The position numbers and the translations under genes were made by a program. Under the pieces are notes generated by a model. The model did no database searches, had not been told where the DNA came from, and saw nothing but the letters and a program-made list of their open reading frames with translations. A stretch of 64,000 bases of DNA from JBKHYJ01 sp046565505 (GTDB taxonomy: Bacteria > Acidobacteriota > Blastocatellia > UBA7656), in assembly GCA_046565505.1 (NCBI GenBank), contig JBKHYJ010000098.1, positions 93,631-157,630 on the forward strand, in the 5' to 3' direction. This document shows positions 35,476-43,379 of the stretch, one piece after another; position 1 is the stretch's first letter, and each line of letters opens with the position of its first letter.

Positions 35476-35608
35476 GGGATTTTAGATTTTGGATTTTGGA
35501 TTGGGGAAGACAGCGCGACGCGAGGCGCCGAGGCTGCCCCGTTTTAAACGGGCGTAAAGCTCCAGAGCATGCGAATGCCCTTAAATCCAAAATCTAAAAT
35601 CCAAAATC
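35476..35608. repeat. Permease-spacer element 1-2, core orientation A
   Basis: The left arm 35476-35502 is tandem GATTTTR units; the right arm 35584-35608 is the inverted (YAAAATC) form. The 81-bp core reads GGGGAAG...GTTTTAAACGGGCGTAAAGC...GCATGCGAATGCCC. The right arm abuts AGAAGGGGG, the ribosome site of permease 2. Confidence 0.9.
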
Positions 35609-35621
35609 AGAAGGGGGCTTG

Positions 35622-38039
35622 ATGGAGACTTTAATTCAAGACCTGCGATACAGCGTTCGGGTGCTGCTCAAGAGGCCGGCCTTCACCGCCATAATAGTGC
35701 TCGCGCTCGCCATAGGCATAGGCGCGAACACGGCGATATTCAGCGTCATCAACGCGATCCTTCTCAGGCCGCTGCCTTACAAGAACCCTGACCGCATCTC
35801 CATGATCTGGCTGGACAACAAGAAGCTAGGCGTGGACCAGGACTGGCACTCGTACCCGAACTACATGGATTACAAAGAGCAGAACCAGTCCTTCGAGGAC
35901 ATGGCCGCCTTCAATGACCGCAGCTTCAACCTCACGGGCGCGGGCGAGCCCGTAAGGGTCACGGGCGTGTGGGCCACGGCGAGCCTGTTCCCCGTCATGG
36001 GCATCGAGCCGGCGCTCGGACGCACCTTCACGGTCGAAGAAGAGGAGCCCGGCAAAGACCTGGTCGTCGTCATCAGCAATGGCCTGTGGCAACGCCTGTT
36101 CGGCGCGGACAGGGATGTGGTCGGCCGCGCCATAAACCTCAACGGCGTGGACCGCACCATCATAGGGGTCATGCCGCCCAGCTTCAGCTTCCCCGAAAAA
36201 GAGACCGAGATTTGGGTCCCGCTCGCGCTTTCGCCCCAGCGCAAACAGGCGCGCGGGGCGTTCTCGCTGAAGGCGGTCGGGAGGCTCAAGCCCGGCGTCA
36301 CCATAGAGCAGGCGCGCGCGGACATGGGCGCCATCGCCACTCGCCTTCAAGAGCAGTACCCGAACATGGCGGGCTACGGCGTGAATCTCGTGCCGCTGCA
36401 CGAGCAGGTGACGGGGAAGGTGAGGCCCGCGCTGCTTGTGCTGCTCGGCGCGGTCGCCTTCGTGCTTTTGATCGCCTGCGCGAACGTCGCCAACCTCCTG
36501 CTCGCCCGCGCCGCCGCGCGTGAAAGGGAGATGGCCATCCGCGCCGCGCTCGGGGCCAGGCGCTCGCGCATCATCCGGCAGCTGCTAACGGAGAGCGTCG
36601 TGCTCGCCATTCTGGGCGGGGTGGCCGGCCTGTTAATCGCAACCTGGGGGCTTGACGTACTGATCGCCCTGAGCCCGCCCGACACGCCCCGCCTCGAACA
36701 GGCCGGCGTGGACGCCAGGGTGATGGCATTCACCCTGGGCGTGTCCCTGCTCACGGGGTTCGTCTTCGGACTTGTGCCCGCGCTGGAATCGTCGAAGCCG
36801 GATATGAATGAGTCGCTCAAGGAGGGCGGGCGCGGCTCGACGGGCGGGCGGCGCGGCAGCCGCGTCCGCAGCCTGCTGGTAGTTTCCGAGATAGCCCTCT
36901 CGCTCGTGCTGTTGATATGCGCGGGGCTGATGATAAGGAGCTTCGTCCGGCTCCAGGCGTTCGACCTGGGCTTCAACCCGAATAACCTGATCACGATGCG
37001 CGTACAACTCCCCGGCTCGAAGTACCGCAACGAACAGCAGGCCGTAGACTTCTTCCAACGGCTTTTCAAGCGCCTGGAGAGCGCGCCCGGGGTGCAGGCG
37101 GCCGGCGGAATCTCCAGCATCTTTCTGTCCGACACGCCGAACTCAACCACGTTCACCATCGAAGGGCGGCCCCCTCAGCCCGACGCCGAGCGCGTGGAGG
37201 TGCCCGTCGATGGCGTGACCTCGAATTATTTCCGCGTCATGGGGATACCCCTGCTGAAGGGGCGAGAGTTCGACGAACGCGACGTGATAGGCTCGACCCC
37301 CGTCGCGATCATCAACGAAACGTTCGCCCGCAGGTTCTTCGCCGACGAAGACCCTGTCGGGAAGCGGTTCGTGTACGGCGACCCGGACCCGCGCAACCCC
37401 TGGATAACGATCGTGGGCGTGGTCGCCGACATGCGCCGCACGGGGTTCGAGAAGGCGGTCAGGCCGGAGACCTTCCTGCCGCAGTATCAAAACCCCGACA
37501 CCGCGCTGACCATCGTGGCGCGCACGGCCTCGGACCCGGCCGGATTCGCCAACACTCTGCGGGGCGAGGTCTGGGCCGTGGACAAAGACCAGGCCGTATA
37601 CGACATCAAGACGATGGACCAGACGCTGTCGGAGATGACCTCGCGCAGGCGATTCACCATGACGCTGCTGGGCGTGCTGGCGGGCGTGGCGTTGATACTG
37701 GCGGCGATGGGGATCTACGGCGTCATCTCGTATTCGGTCACGCAGCGGACGCATGAGATAGGCATACGCCTGGCGATGGGGGCGCAAACCTCGGACGTGC
37801 TCAGGCTGATCGTGGGCCATGCGGCGAGGCTCGCATTCGTGGGCGTGGGCGTGGGGCTGGTCGCCTCACTCTTCCTGACGCGCTTCATGTCGAGCCTGCT
37901 TTACGGCGTAAGCGCGACCGACCCCATGACGTTCGCGGCCATTCCGCTCGTACTGACAGGAGTGGCTCTGGGGGCCAGTTACGTGCCAGCACGCCGAGCG
38001 ATGAGGGTGGACCCCATCGTGGCGCTGCGGTACGAATGA
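35622..38039 (+). CDS. ADOP-family permease 2
   Basis: A protein of 805 residues beginning METLIQDLRYSVRVLLKRPAF. The first periplasmic domain opens NPDRISMIWLDNKKLGVDQD and includes WHSYPNYMDYKEQNQSFEDM; the second includes NNLITMRVQLPGSKYRNEQQ. It ends ARRAMRVDPIVALRYE. The nucleotide stretch over TM2 (36459 to about 36515) is identical to permeases 3 and 4 in the same codons, although flanking sequence differs, which points to gene conversion. The ATG is at 35622, after AGAAGGGGGCTTG; a TTG directly before it is not needed. It looks most similar by eye to permease 7 in the first 100 residues. Confidence 0.93.
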   Translation: METLIQDLRYSVRVLLKRPAFTAIIVLALAIGIGANTAIFSVINAILLRPLPYKNPDRISMIWLDNKKLGVDQDWHSYPNYMDYKEQNQSFEDMAAFNDRSFNLTGAGEPVRVTGVWATASLFPVMGIEPALGRTFTVEEEEPGKDLVVVISNGLWQRLFGADRDVVGRAINLNGVDRTIIGVMPPSFSFPEKETEIWVPLALSPQRKQARGAFSLKAVGRLKPGVTIEQARADMGAIATRLQEQYPNMAGYGVNLVPLHEQVTGKVRPALLVLLGAVAFVLLIACANVANLLLARAAAREREMAIRAALGARRSRIIRQLLTESVVLAILGGVAGLLIATWGLDVLIALSPPDTPRLEQAGVDARVMAFTLGVSLLTGFVFGLVPALESSKPDMNESLKEGGRGSTGGRRGSRVRSLLVVSEIALSLVLLICAGLMIRSFVRLQAFDLGFNPNNLITMRVQLPGSKYRNEQQAVDFFQRLFKRLESAPGVQAAGGISSIFLSDTPNSTTFTIEGRPPQPDAERVEVPVDGVTSNYFRVMGIPLLKGREFDERDVIGSTPVAIINETFARRFFADEDPVGKRFVYGDPDPRNPWITIVGVVADMRRTGFEKAVRPETFLPQYQNPDTALTIVARTASDPAGFANTLRGEVWAVDKDQAVYDIKTMDQTLSEMTSRRRFTMTLLGVLAGVALILAAMGIYGVISYSVTQRTHEIGIRLAMGAQTSDVLRLIVGHAARLAFVGVGVGLVASLFLTRFMSSLLYGVSATDPMTFAAIPLVLTGVALGASYVPARRAMRVDPIVALRYE

Positions 38040-38046
38040 TCCATTT

Positions 38047-38193
38047 GGAATTTTGGATTTTAGATTTTGGATTTTGGATTGAAGGGCATCCGCCTACTTC
38101 AGCCCTTTACGTCCGTTTAAAACGGCGTAAGCTCAGCGCCCCGGCCGCGCCGCCTTCCCCTAATCCAAAATCCAAAATCTAAAATCCAAAATC
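38047..38193. repeat. Permease-spacer element 2-3, core orientation B
   Basis: Left arm 38047-38080, right arm 38162-38193, core of 81 bp (GAAGGGCATCCGCC... TTTAAAACGGCGTAAGC ...CCGCCTTCCCC). The core is the reverse complement of the orientation A cores. Confidence 0.9.
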
Positions 38194-38210
38194 GGGAGGG
38201 GGTTTGATCG

Positions 38211-40646
38211 ATGGAAATTCTTCTACAGGATATTCGCTACGCCATACGGACGATGGCGAAAAGTCGCGGCCTGACGGCGGTCGCCATGATAGCGCTGGCC
38301 CTGGGCATCGGCGCCAACACCGCGATCTTCAGCGTAATTAATGCCGTCATGATACGCCCGCTGCCGTTCAAGGACCCCGACCGGCTCATGATGGTCTGGG
38401 AGCACAACCGGAACAGGGGCCGCGCGCAGAACGTCGTCAACCCCGCCAACTACAAGGACTGGGAGGACCAGAACAACGTCTTTGAATCGATGGCCGTCTT
38501 GTTCGACGCGAGGTACAACCTCACGGACGTAGACGACCCCGAGGAGATCCCTGCCCAGCGGGTGACGACGAATTTTTTCACTCTGCTAGGCGTCAACCCC
38601 GCGCTCGGCCGCGCCTTCGGCCCCGAAGACGAGCAGCCCGGCCGCGACGCCATAGTCGTCATCAGTCATGGCCTGTGGAAGCGGCGGTTCGGCGGCGACC
38701 CGGAGGTCGCGGGCAAGACCATCAAGCTCAATGGGAACCTCTTCACGGTCGTAGGGGTGATGCCGCCCGACTTTCAGTTCTTCATAAAGAACGGCTCGCT
38801 TACGGGCAACCAGCCAGAGTTGTGGTCGCCGGTCGTCTTACAGCCGACCGACCGCAGACGCAGCGGCCGGTTCATGACGGTCGTCGCGCGGCTCAAGCCC
38901 GGCGTCACGCGCGAGCAGGCGCAGGCGGAGATGAATTCCATCGGCAACGCGCTTGAGCAGCAGTACCCCGAATTCAATAAAGGGTGGGGCGTCAACGTAG
39001 TCCCGCTGCGCGAGCAACTCTTCGGCGAGATAAGGACGGCGCTGTGGGTGCTGGTCGGGGCGGTCGCCTTCGTGCTTTTGATCGCCTGCGCGAACGTCGC
39101 CAACCTCCTGCTCGCCCGCGCCGCCTCGCGCCAAAAGGAGATGGCGCTGCGCACCGCGCTCGGGGCGGGCCGCTTTCGCATAGTCAGGCAACTGCTGACG
39201 GAGAGCGTGCTGCTGGCGGTGGTCGGCGGCGGCCTCGGCCTGCTGATCGCGATGTGGGGCGTGGACTTGTTGATCGCGCTCAGCCCCAGAGACCTGCCCT
39301 CGCTCAAGGGCGTGGGGCTCAACTACCAGGTGCTCGGCTTCACGCTGCTGGTGTCGGTCGTGACGGGGTTGATATTCGGCGTCGTTCCGGCGCTGGAAGC
39401 TTCGAGGCCCAACCTGAACGAGACGCTGAAAGAGGGCGGCAAAGGGGCGGGGGGCGGGACGCGCAGCCACCGCGTGCGAGATATTTTCGTGGTGGCCGAA
39501 GTCGCGCTCGCGCTCGTGCTGCTGATCGGGTCGGGCCTGATGATTAAGAGCTTCCTCAGGCTGCAATCGGTAAACCCCGGCTTCAACCCGGAGAACCTGC
39601 TCACGGTCAGGCTGCTGCTGCCCGGCTCCAAGTACGGCGAAGACCGCCAGCGCATAGCATTCTTCCGCCAGGCGCTCTCGCGCATCGAATCGCTGCCCGG
39701 CGTGCGCTCGGTGGGCGCGGTCAATTTTCTCCCGTTCTCAGGGTCGGGCGCGGCGACCGGCTTCACCATTGAAGGGCGGCCCGCGCCCGCGCCGGGTGAA
39801 AAGCCCGTCGTCGATTCCCGCGTGTGCGACCCGAACTATTTCCAGACCATGGGCATACCTCTGATTAGCGGAAGGACTTTCTCGGAAAAGGAAGCCACGG
39901 AAGTCTCACACGTAGTCATCATAAACCAGACGCTTGCCCGCACGTATTTCCCCGACGAGGACCCCATAGGCAGGCGCATCACCATAGAGATGACTAACGA
40001 ACCCGTCCCGAGCCAGATCATAGGCGTAGTCGGCGACGTTAAGCATGCCGGGCTGGACGCGGAGCCGAAGGCGACGGCCTACTGGCCGCACCCGGAACTC
40101 GCCTACTCTTTCATGACGATAGTCGCCCGCACGGAAGGCGACCCGCTGAGCCTCGCCTCGGCGGTGCAGGGCGAGGTCAAGGCGCTCGATAAGGATCAGC
40201 CCATAGCCGACGTTCGCACGATGGAGCAACTGCTGATGGCTTCCGTCGCCCGCGCGCGATTCAGCACCCTGCTGCTGAGCATATTCGCGGGCGTGGCCCT
40301 GTTGCTCGCCGCGGTTGGCATCTATGGCGTGATGAGCTATTCGGTCACGCAACGGACGCATGAGATAGGCATTCGCATGGCGCTGGGCGCGCAGCGCGCT
40401 GACGTGATGAGGCTTGTGGTCGGGCGAGGGATGATGCTGGCTTCGATAGGCATAGGCATAGGGCTGGCCGCCGCGGCGGCGCTGACCCGCGTGATGGCGA
40501 GCCTGTTGTTCGCGGTGAGCGCGACAGACCCGCTCACGTTCGGGACTATTTCGCTGGTGCTGGCGGGAGTGGCTCTGGCGGCCAATCTCGTGCCGGCACG
40601 CCGCGCCACCAGGGTGGACCCTATGGTCGCCCTGAGGTACGAATGA
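38211..40646 (+). CDS. ADOP-family permease 3
   Basis: A protein of 811 residues starting MEILLQDIRYAIRTMAKSRG. The first periplasmic domain carries MMVWEHNRNRGRAQNVVNPA and KNGSLTGNQPELWSPVVLQP; the second has TIEGRPAPAPGEKPVVDSRV. TM6-8 end in ARRATRVDPMVALRYE. It shares an identical 74-bp block with permease 4 (39069-39142 and 41643-41716) and a second shared block over TM3. The last codons (GCCGGCACGCCGCGCCACC) are identical in nucleotide sequence to permeases 7, 8 and 11. The N-terminal leader codons differ from the METLIQ group. Confidence 0.93.
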   Translation: MEILLQDIRYAIRTMAKSRGLTAVAMIALALGIGANTAIFSVINAVMIRPLPFKDPDRLMMVWEHNRNRGRAQNVVNPANYKDWEDQNNVFESMAVLFDARYNLTDVDDPEEIPAQRVTTNFFTLLGVNPALGRAFGPEDEQPGRDAIVVISHGLWKRRFGGDPEVAGKTIKLNGNLFTVVGVMPPDFQFFIKNGSLTGNQPELWSPVVLQPTDRRRSGRFMTVVARLKPGVTREQAQAEMNSIGNALEQQYPEFNKGWGVNVVPLREQLFGEIRTALWVLVGAVAFVLLIACANVANLLLARAASRQKEMALRTALGAGRFRIVRQLLTESVLLAVVGGGLGLLIAMWGVDLLIALSPRDLPSLKGVGLNYQVLGFTLLVSVVTGLIFGVVPALEASRPNLNETLKEGGKGAGGGTRSHRVRDIFVVAEVALALVLLIGSGLMIKSFLRLQSVNPGFNPENLLTVRLLLPGSKYGEDRQRIAFFRQALSRIESLPGVRSVGAVNFLPFSGSGAATGFTIEGRPAPAPGEKPVVDSRVCDPNYFQTMGIPLISGRTFSEKEATEVSHVVIINQTLARTYFPDEDPIGRRITIEMTNEPVPSQIIGVVGDVKHAGLDAEPKATAYWPHPELAYSFMTIVARTEGDPLSLASAVQGEVKALDKDQPIADVRTMEQLLMASVARARFSTLLLSIFAGVALLLAAVGIYGVMSYSVTQRTHEIGIRMALGAQRADVMRLVVGRGMMLASIGIGIGLAAAAALTRVMASLLFAVSATDPLTFGTISLVLAGVALAANLVPARRATRVDPMVALRYE

Positions 40647-40653
40647 TCCATTT

Positions 40654-40779
40654 GGAATTTTGGATTTTAGATTTTGGATTTTGGATTGGGGAAGACAGGG
40701 CGGCCCGTGGCGCCGAGCTTACCCGGTTTTAAACGGGCGTAAAGCACCAGAGCATGCGAATGCCCTTAAATCCAAAATC
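40654..40779. repeat. Permease-spacer element 3-4, core orientation A
   Basis: Left arm 40654-40687; the right arm is shortened to 40769-40779 (two 7-bp units fewer). The 81-bp core aligns to the reverse complement of the 4-5 core at 67 of 80 positions by hand alignment. Confidence 0.9.
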
Positions 40780-40796
40780 AGAAGGGGGCTTGATAG

Positions 40797-43226
40797 ATGG
40801 AGACTTTAATTCAAGACGTAAGATACGGGGTCCGCACGCTGCTCAAGAACCCGGGCTTCTCCGCAATAGCTGTCATCGCGCTCACTTTAGGCATAGGGGC
40901 GAACAGCGCGATCTTCAGCGTCGTAAACGCCGTGCTGCTCAAGCCCCTGCCGTTCGCAGACCCCGACCGCCTCGTGCTGCTGTGGCACTCTTACCCGGCC
41001 TTAAAGCTCGACGCGCCCGTATCCGGCAAAGGCTTTATCGATTACAAACAACAGAGCGATATTTTTGAGGAGGCCGGAGTCGCCACGGGCTGGAACGTTA
41101 ATCTCACCGAGTCGGGCGAGCCCGAGCGCATACAGGGTAGGGCCGTCTCGGCAGGTTTCTTCCCGACCCTGAAGGTCGAGGCGGCGCGCGGCCGCCTGTT
41201 CAGCGTTGAAGACGACCAGCCGGAACATGACCGCGTGGTCGTCTTGACCGACGGGCTGTGGAAGCGGCGCTTCGGCTCCGACCCGAGCATCGTCGGCAAG
41301 ACGCTCACGCTCAATGGGAACAGCTTTACGGTGATAGGTGTGCTCCCCGCAGGGATTCAGTTCGACACGCTGGGCCAGGGGGTCGAGATGTACACGCCGG
41401 TCGCCCTGACCCCGCAGCAGATGGAGAGCCGCGGCAACGAATGGCTGTTGATGCTTGCCCGTCTCAAACCGGGCGTCACGCTGGCGCAGGCGCGCGCGCA
41501 GATGGCGACCATCGCGGGCCGCATCAAGGAGCAGGAGCCCGAGGCGTACCCGGCCGATTGGAGCGTCACGGTCCAGTCGCTGAACGAGCGCGTCGTCGGC
41601 GACATAAGGCCGCACCTGCTCGTGCTGCTGGGCGCGGTCGGGTTCGTGCTTTTGATCGCCTGCGCGAACGTCGCCAACCTCCTGCTCGCCCGCGCCGCCT
41701 CGCGCCAAAAGGAGATAGCCATAAGAACGGCTCTGGGAGCCAGTCGCGGCCGTTTGATAAGGCAGTTGCTAACGGAGAGCGTGCTGCTGGCGGTGGTCGG
41801 CGGCGGCCTCGGCCTGCTGCTCGCCCTATGGGGCGTTGACGTGCTCGTCACGGTCAATAGGAACAACATCCCGCGCGCGGGAGAGATAAGCATAGACCCC
41901 GGAGTCGTCGGCTTCACCCTCGCCCTCTCTCTCCTGACGGGAATCCTCTTCGGCCTGGCGCCGGCGCTCCAGGCGTCGAAGACAGGCCTGAACGAAACGC
42001 TCAAAGAAGGGGGGCGCGGCTCGACGGGCGGCGGGCGACAGCGCAGGGTGCGCGGCTATCTCGTGGTGGCGGAGATAGCGCTCGCGCTGGTGCTGCTGGT
42101 CGGCGCGGGGCTGATGATAAAGAGCTTCATGCGGCTGCTCGACGTTGACCCGGGATTCCGCACGCAGAACGTGCTGACGATGCAGTTGGCCTTGCCCGGC
42201 ACGAAGTACCGCGAGGCCCACCAGGTCAGGGCTTTCTACCAGCAGGCGCTTGAGCAGATAAAAGCCCTGCCCGGCGTGGAATCGGCAGCCGCCATCTCTA
42301 ACCTCCCCCTGAGCGGTTCCATATCGAGCGGGAGTTTCCAGATCGAAGGGCGCCCGCCCATAGCGCCCGGCGAGGCCACCCCTCACAGCGACCGCCGCGT
42401 CGTGACCCAGGATTACTTCCAGGCAATGGCTATTCCCCTGATGAGGGGCCGCTATTTCACGGACCAGGATTCGGCCGACTCAAAGCCCGTGGTCATCATC
42501 GATGAGACGATGGCGCGCATCTACTGGCCCGACGAAGACCCCATAGGCAAGCGCCTGTCCTGGAGCAGCAACAATGGCAACCCCGTCTGGGCCGAGATCG
42601 TCGGGCTGGTCGGGGCCGTCAAGCACCTCGGGCTGGACGCAGCGGTCCGCGGGCAGTTGTACATGCCGCACAATCAGCGCCCGTCGAGCGCCATGTACAT
42701 GGTCATTCGCACCTCTGCCAGGCCGGAAGGCGTGGCGGGCGCGGTCAAGAGCGCCATTCAAATCGTGGATAAGGATCAGCCCGTTTACAACATCAAAACC
42801 ATGGAAGAGTACCTCTCGGGCTCCGTAGCCAAGAGCCGCCTGACCCTGCTGCTGTTCGGCATCTTCGGCGCGGTGGCGCTGATACTGGCGGCGGTCGGGC
42901 TGTACGGCGTGATGAGTTATTCAGTCACGCAGCGGACGCACGAGATTGGCATCCGTATGGCGCTCGGAGCGAAGCAAACCGACGTGCTGCGGCTGGTAGT
43001 CGGCGACGGGATGTTGCTCACGGCGGTCGGGGTGGGGGCGGGGCTGGCCGCGGCGCTCGCGCTCACGCGCCTGATGTCGAGCTTGCTTTACGGAGTCAAC
43101 GCGACCGACTCTGTGACCTTCGTTGTGATTTCGCTGGTACTGACCGGAGTGGCCCTGGTGGCCTGTTACATACCTGCGCGAAGGGCCAGCAAGGTGGACC
43201 CGATGGTCGCACTAAGGTACGAATGA
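40797..43226 (+). CDS. ADOP-family permease 4
   Basis: A protein of 809 residues starting METLIQDVRYGVRTLLKNPG. The first 80 or so nucleotides are nearly identical to those of permease 11, 20 kb away. The first periplasmic domain has LWHSYPALKLDAPVSGKGFI and VEMYTPVALTPQQMESRGNE; the second has SIEGRPPIAPGE-type text (QIEGRPPIAPGEATPHSDRR). The linker is EGGRGSTGGGRQRRVRGYLV. It ends ARRASKVDPMVALRYE. The palindromic 13-mer GGCTCTGGGAGCC occurs at 41729-41741 within codons for ALGA. The ATG follows AAGGGGGCTTGATAG. Confidence 0.93.
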   Translation: METLIQDVRYGVRTLLKNPGFSAIAVIALTLGIGANSAIFSVVNAVLLKPLPFADPDRLVLLWHSYPALKLDAPVSGKGFIDYKQQSDIFEEAGVATGWNVNLTESGEPERIQGRAVSAGFFPTLKVEAARGRLFSVEDDQPEHDRVVVLTDGLWKRRFGSDPSIVGKTLTLNGNSFTVIGVLPAGIQFDTLGQGVEMYTPVALTPQQMESRGNEWLLMLARLKPGVTLAQARAQMATIAGRIKEQEPEAYPADWSVTVQSLNERVVGDIRPHLLVLLGAVGFVLLIACANVANLLLARAASRQKEIAIRTALGASRGRLIRQLLTESVLLAVVGGGLGLLLALWGVDVLVTVNRNNIPRAGEISIDPGVVGFTLALSLLTGILFGLAPALQASKTGLNETLKEGGRGSTGGGRQRRVRGYLVVAEIALALVLLVGAGLMIKSFMRLLDVDPGFRTQNVLTMQLALPGTKYREAHQVRAFYQQALEQIKALPGVESAAAISNLPLSGSISSGSFQIEGRPPIAPGEATPHSDRRVVTQDYFQAMAIPLMRGRYFTDQDSADSKPVVIIDETMARIYWPDEDPIGKRLSWSSNNGNPVWAEIVGLVGAVKHLGLDAAVRGQLYMPHNQRPSSAMYMVIRTSARPEGVAGAVKSAIQIVDKDQPVYNIKTMEEYLSGSVAKSRLTLLLFGIFGAVALILAAVGLYGVMSYSVTQRTHEIGIRMALGAKQTDVLRLVVGDGMLLTAVGVGAGLAAALALTRLMSSLLYGVNATDSVTFVVISLVLTGVALVACYIPARRASKVDPMVALRYE

Positions 43227-43233
43227 CCCATTT

Positions 43234-43366
43234 GGAATTTTGGATTTTGGATTGGAGGGCATTCGCATGCTCGGGCGCTTTACGTCGATTTAAAACGGCG
43301 TAAGCTCAGCGCCCCGGGCCGCGCCGCCTTCCCCAATCCAAAATCCAAAATCTAAAATCCAAAATC
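43234..43366. repeat. Permease-spacer element 4-5, core orientation B
   Basis: The left arm is short (43234-43253), the right arm long (43335-43366), with an 81-bp core. The core matches 2-3 and 11-12 directly and the 1-2, 3-4 and 6-7 cores in reverse complement. Confidence 0.9.
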
Positions 43367-43379
43367 AGAAGGGGGCTTG

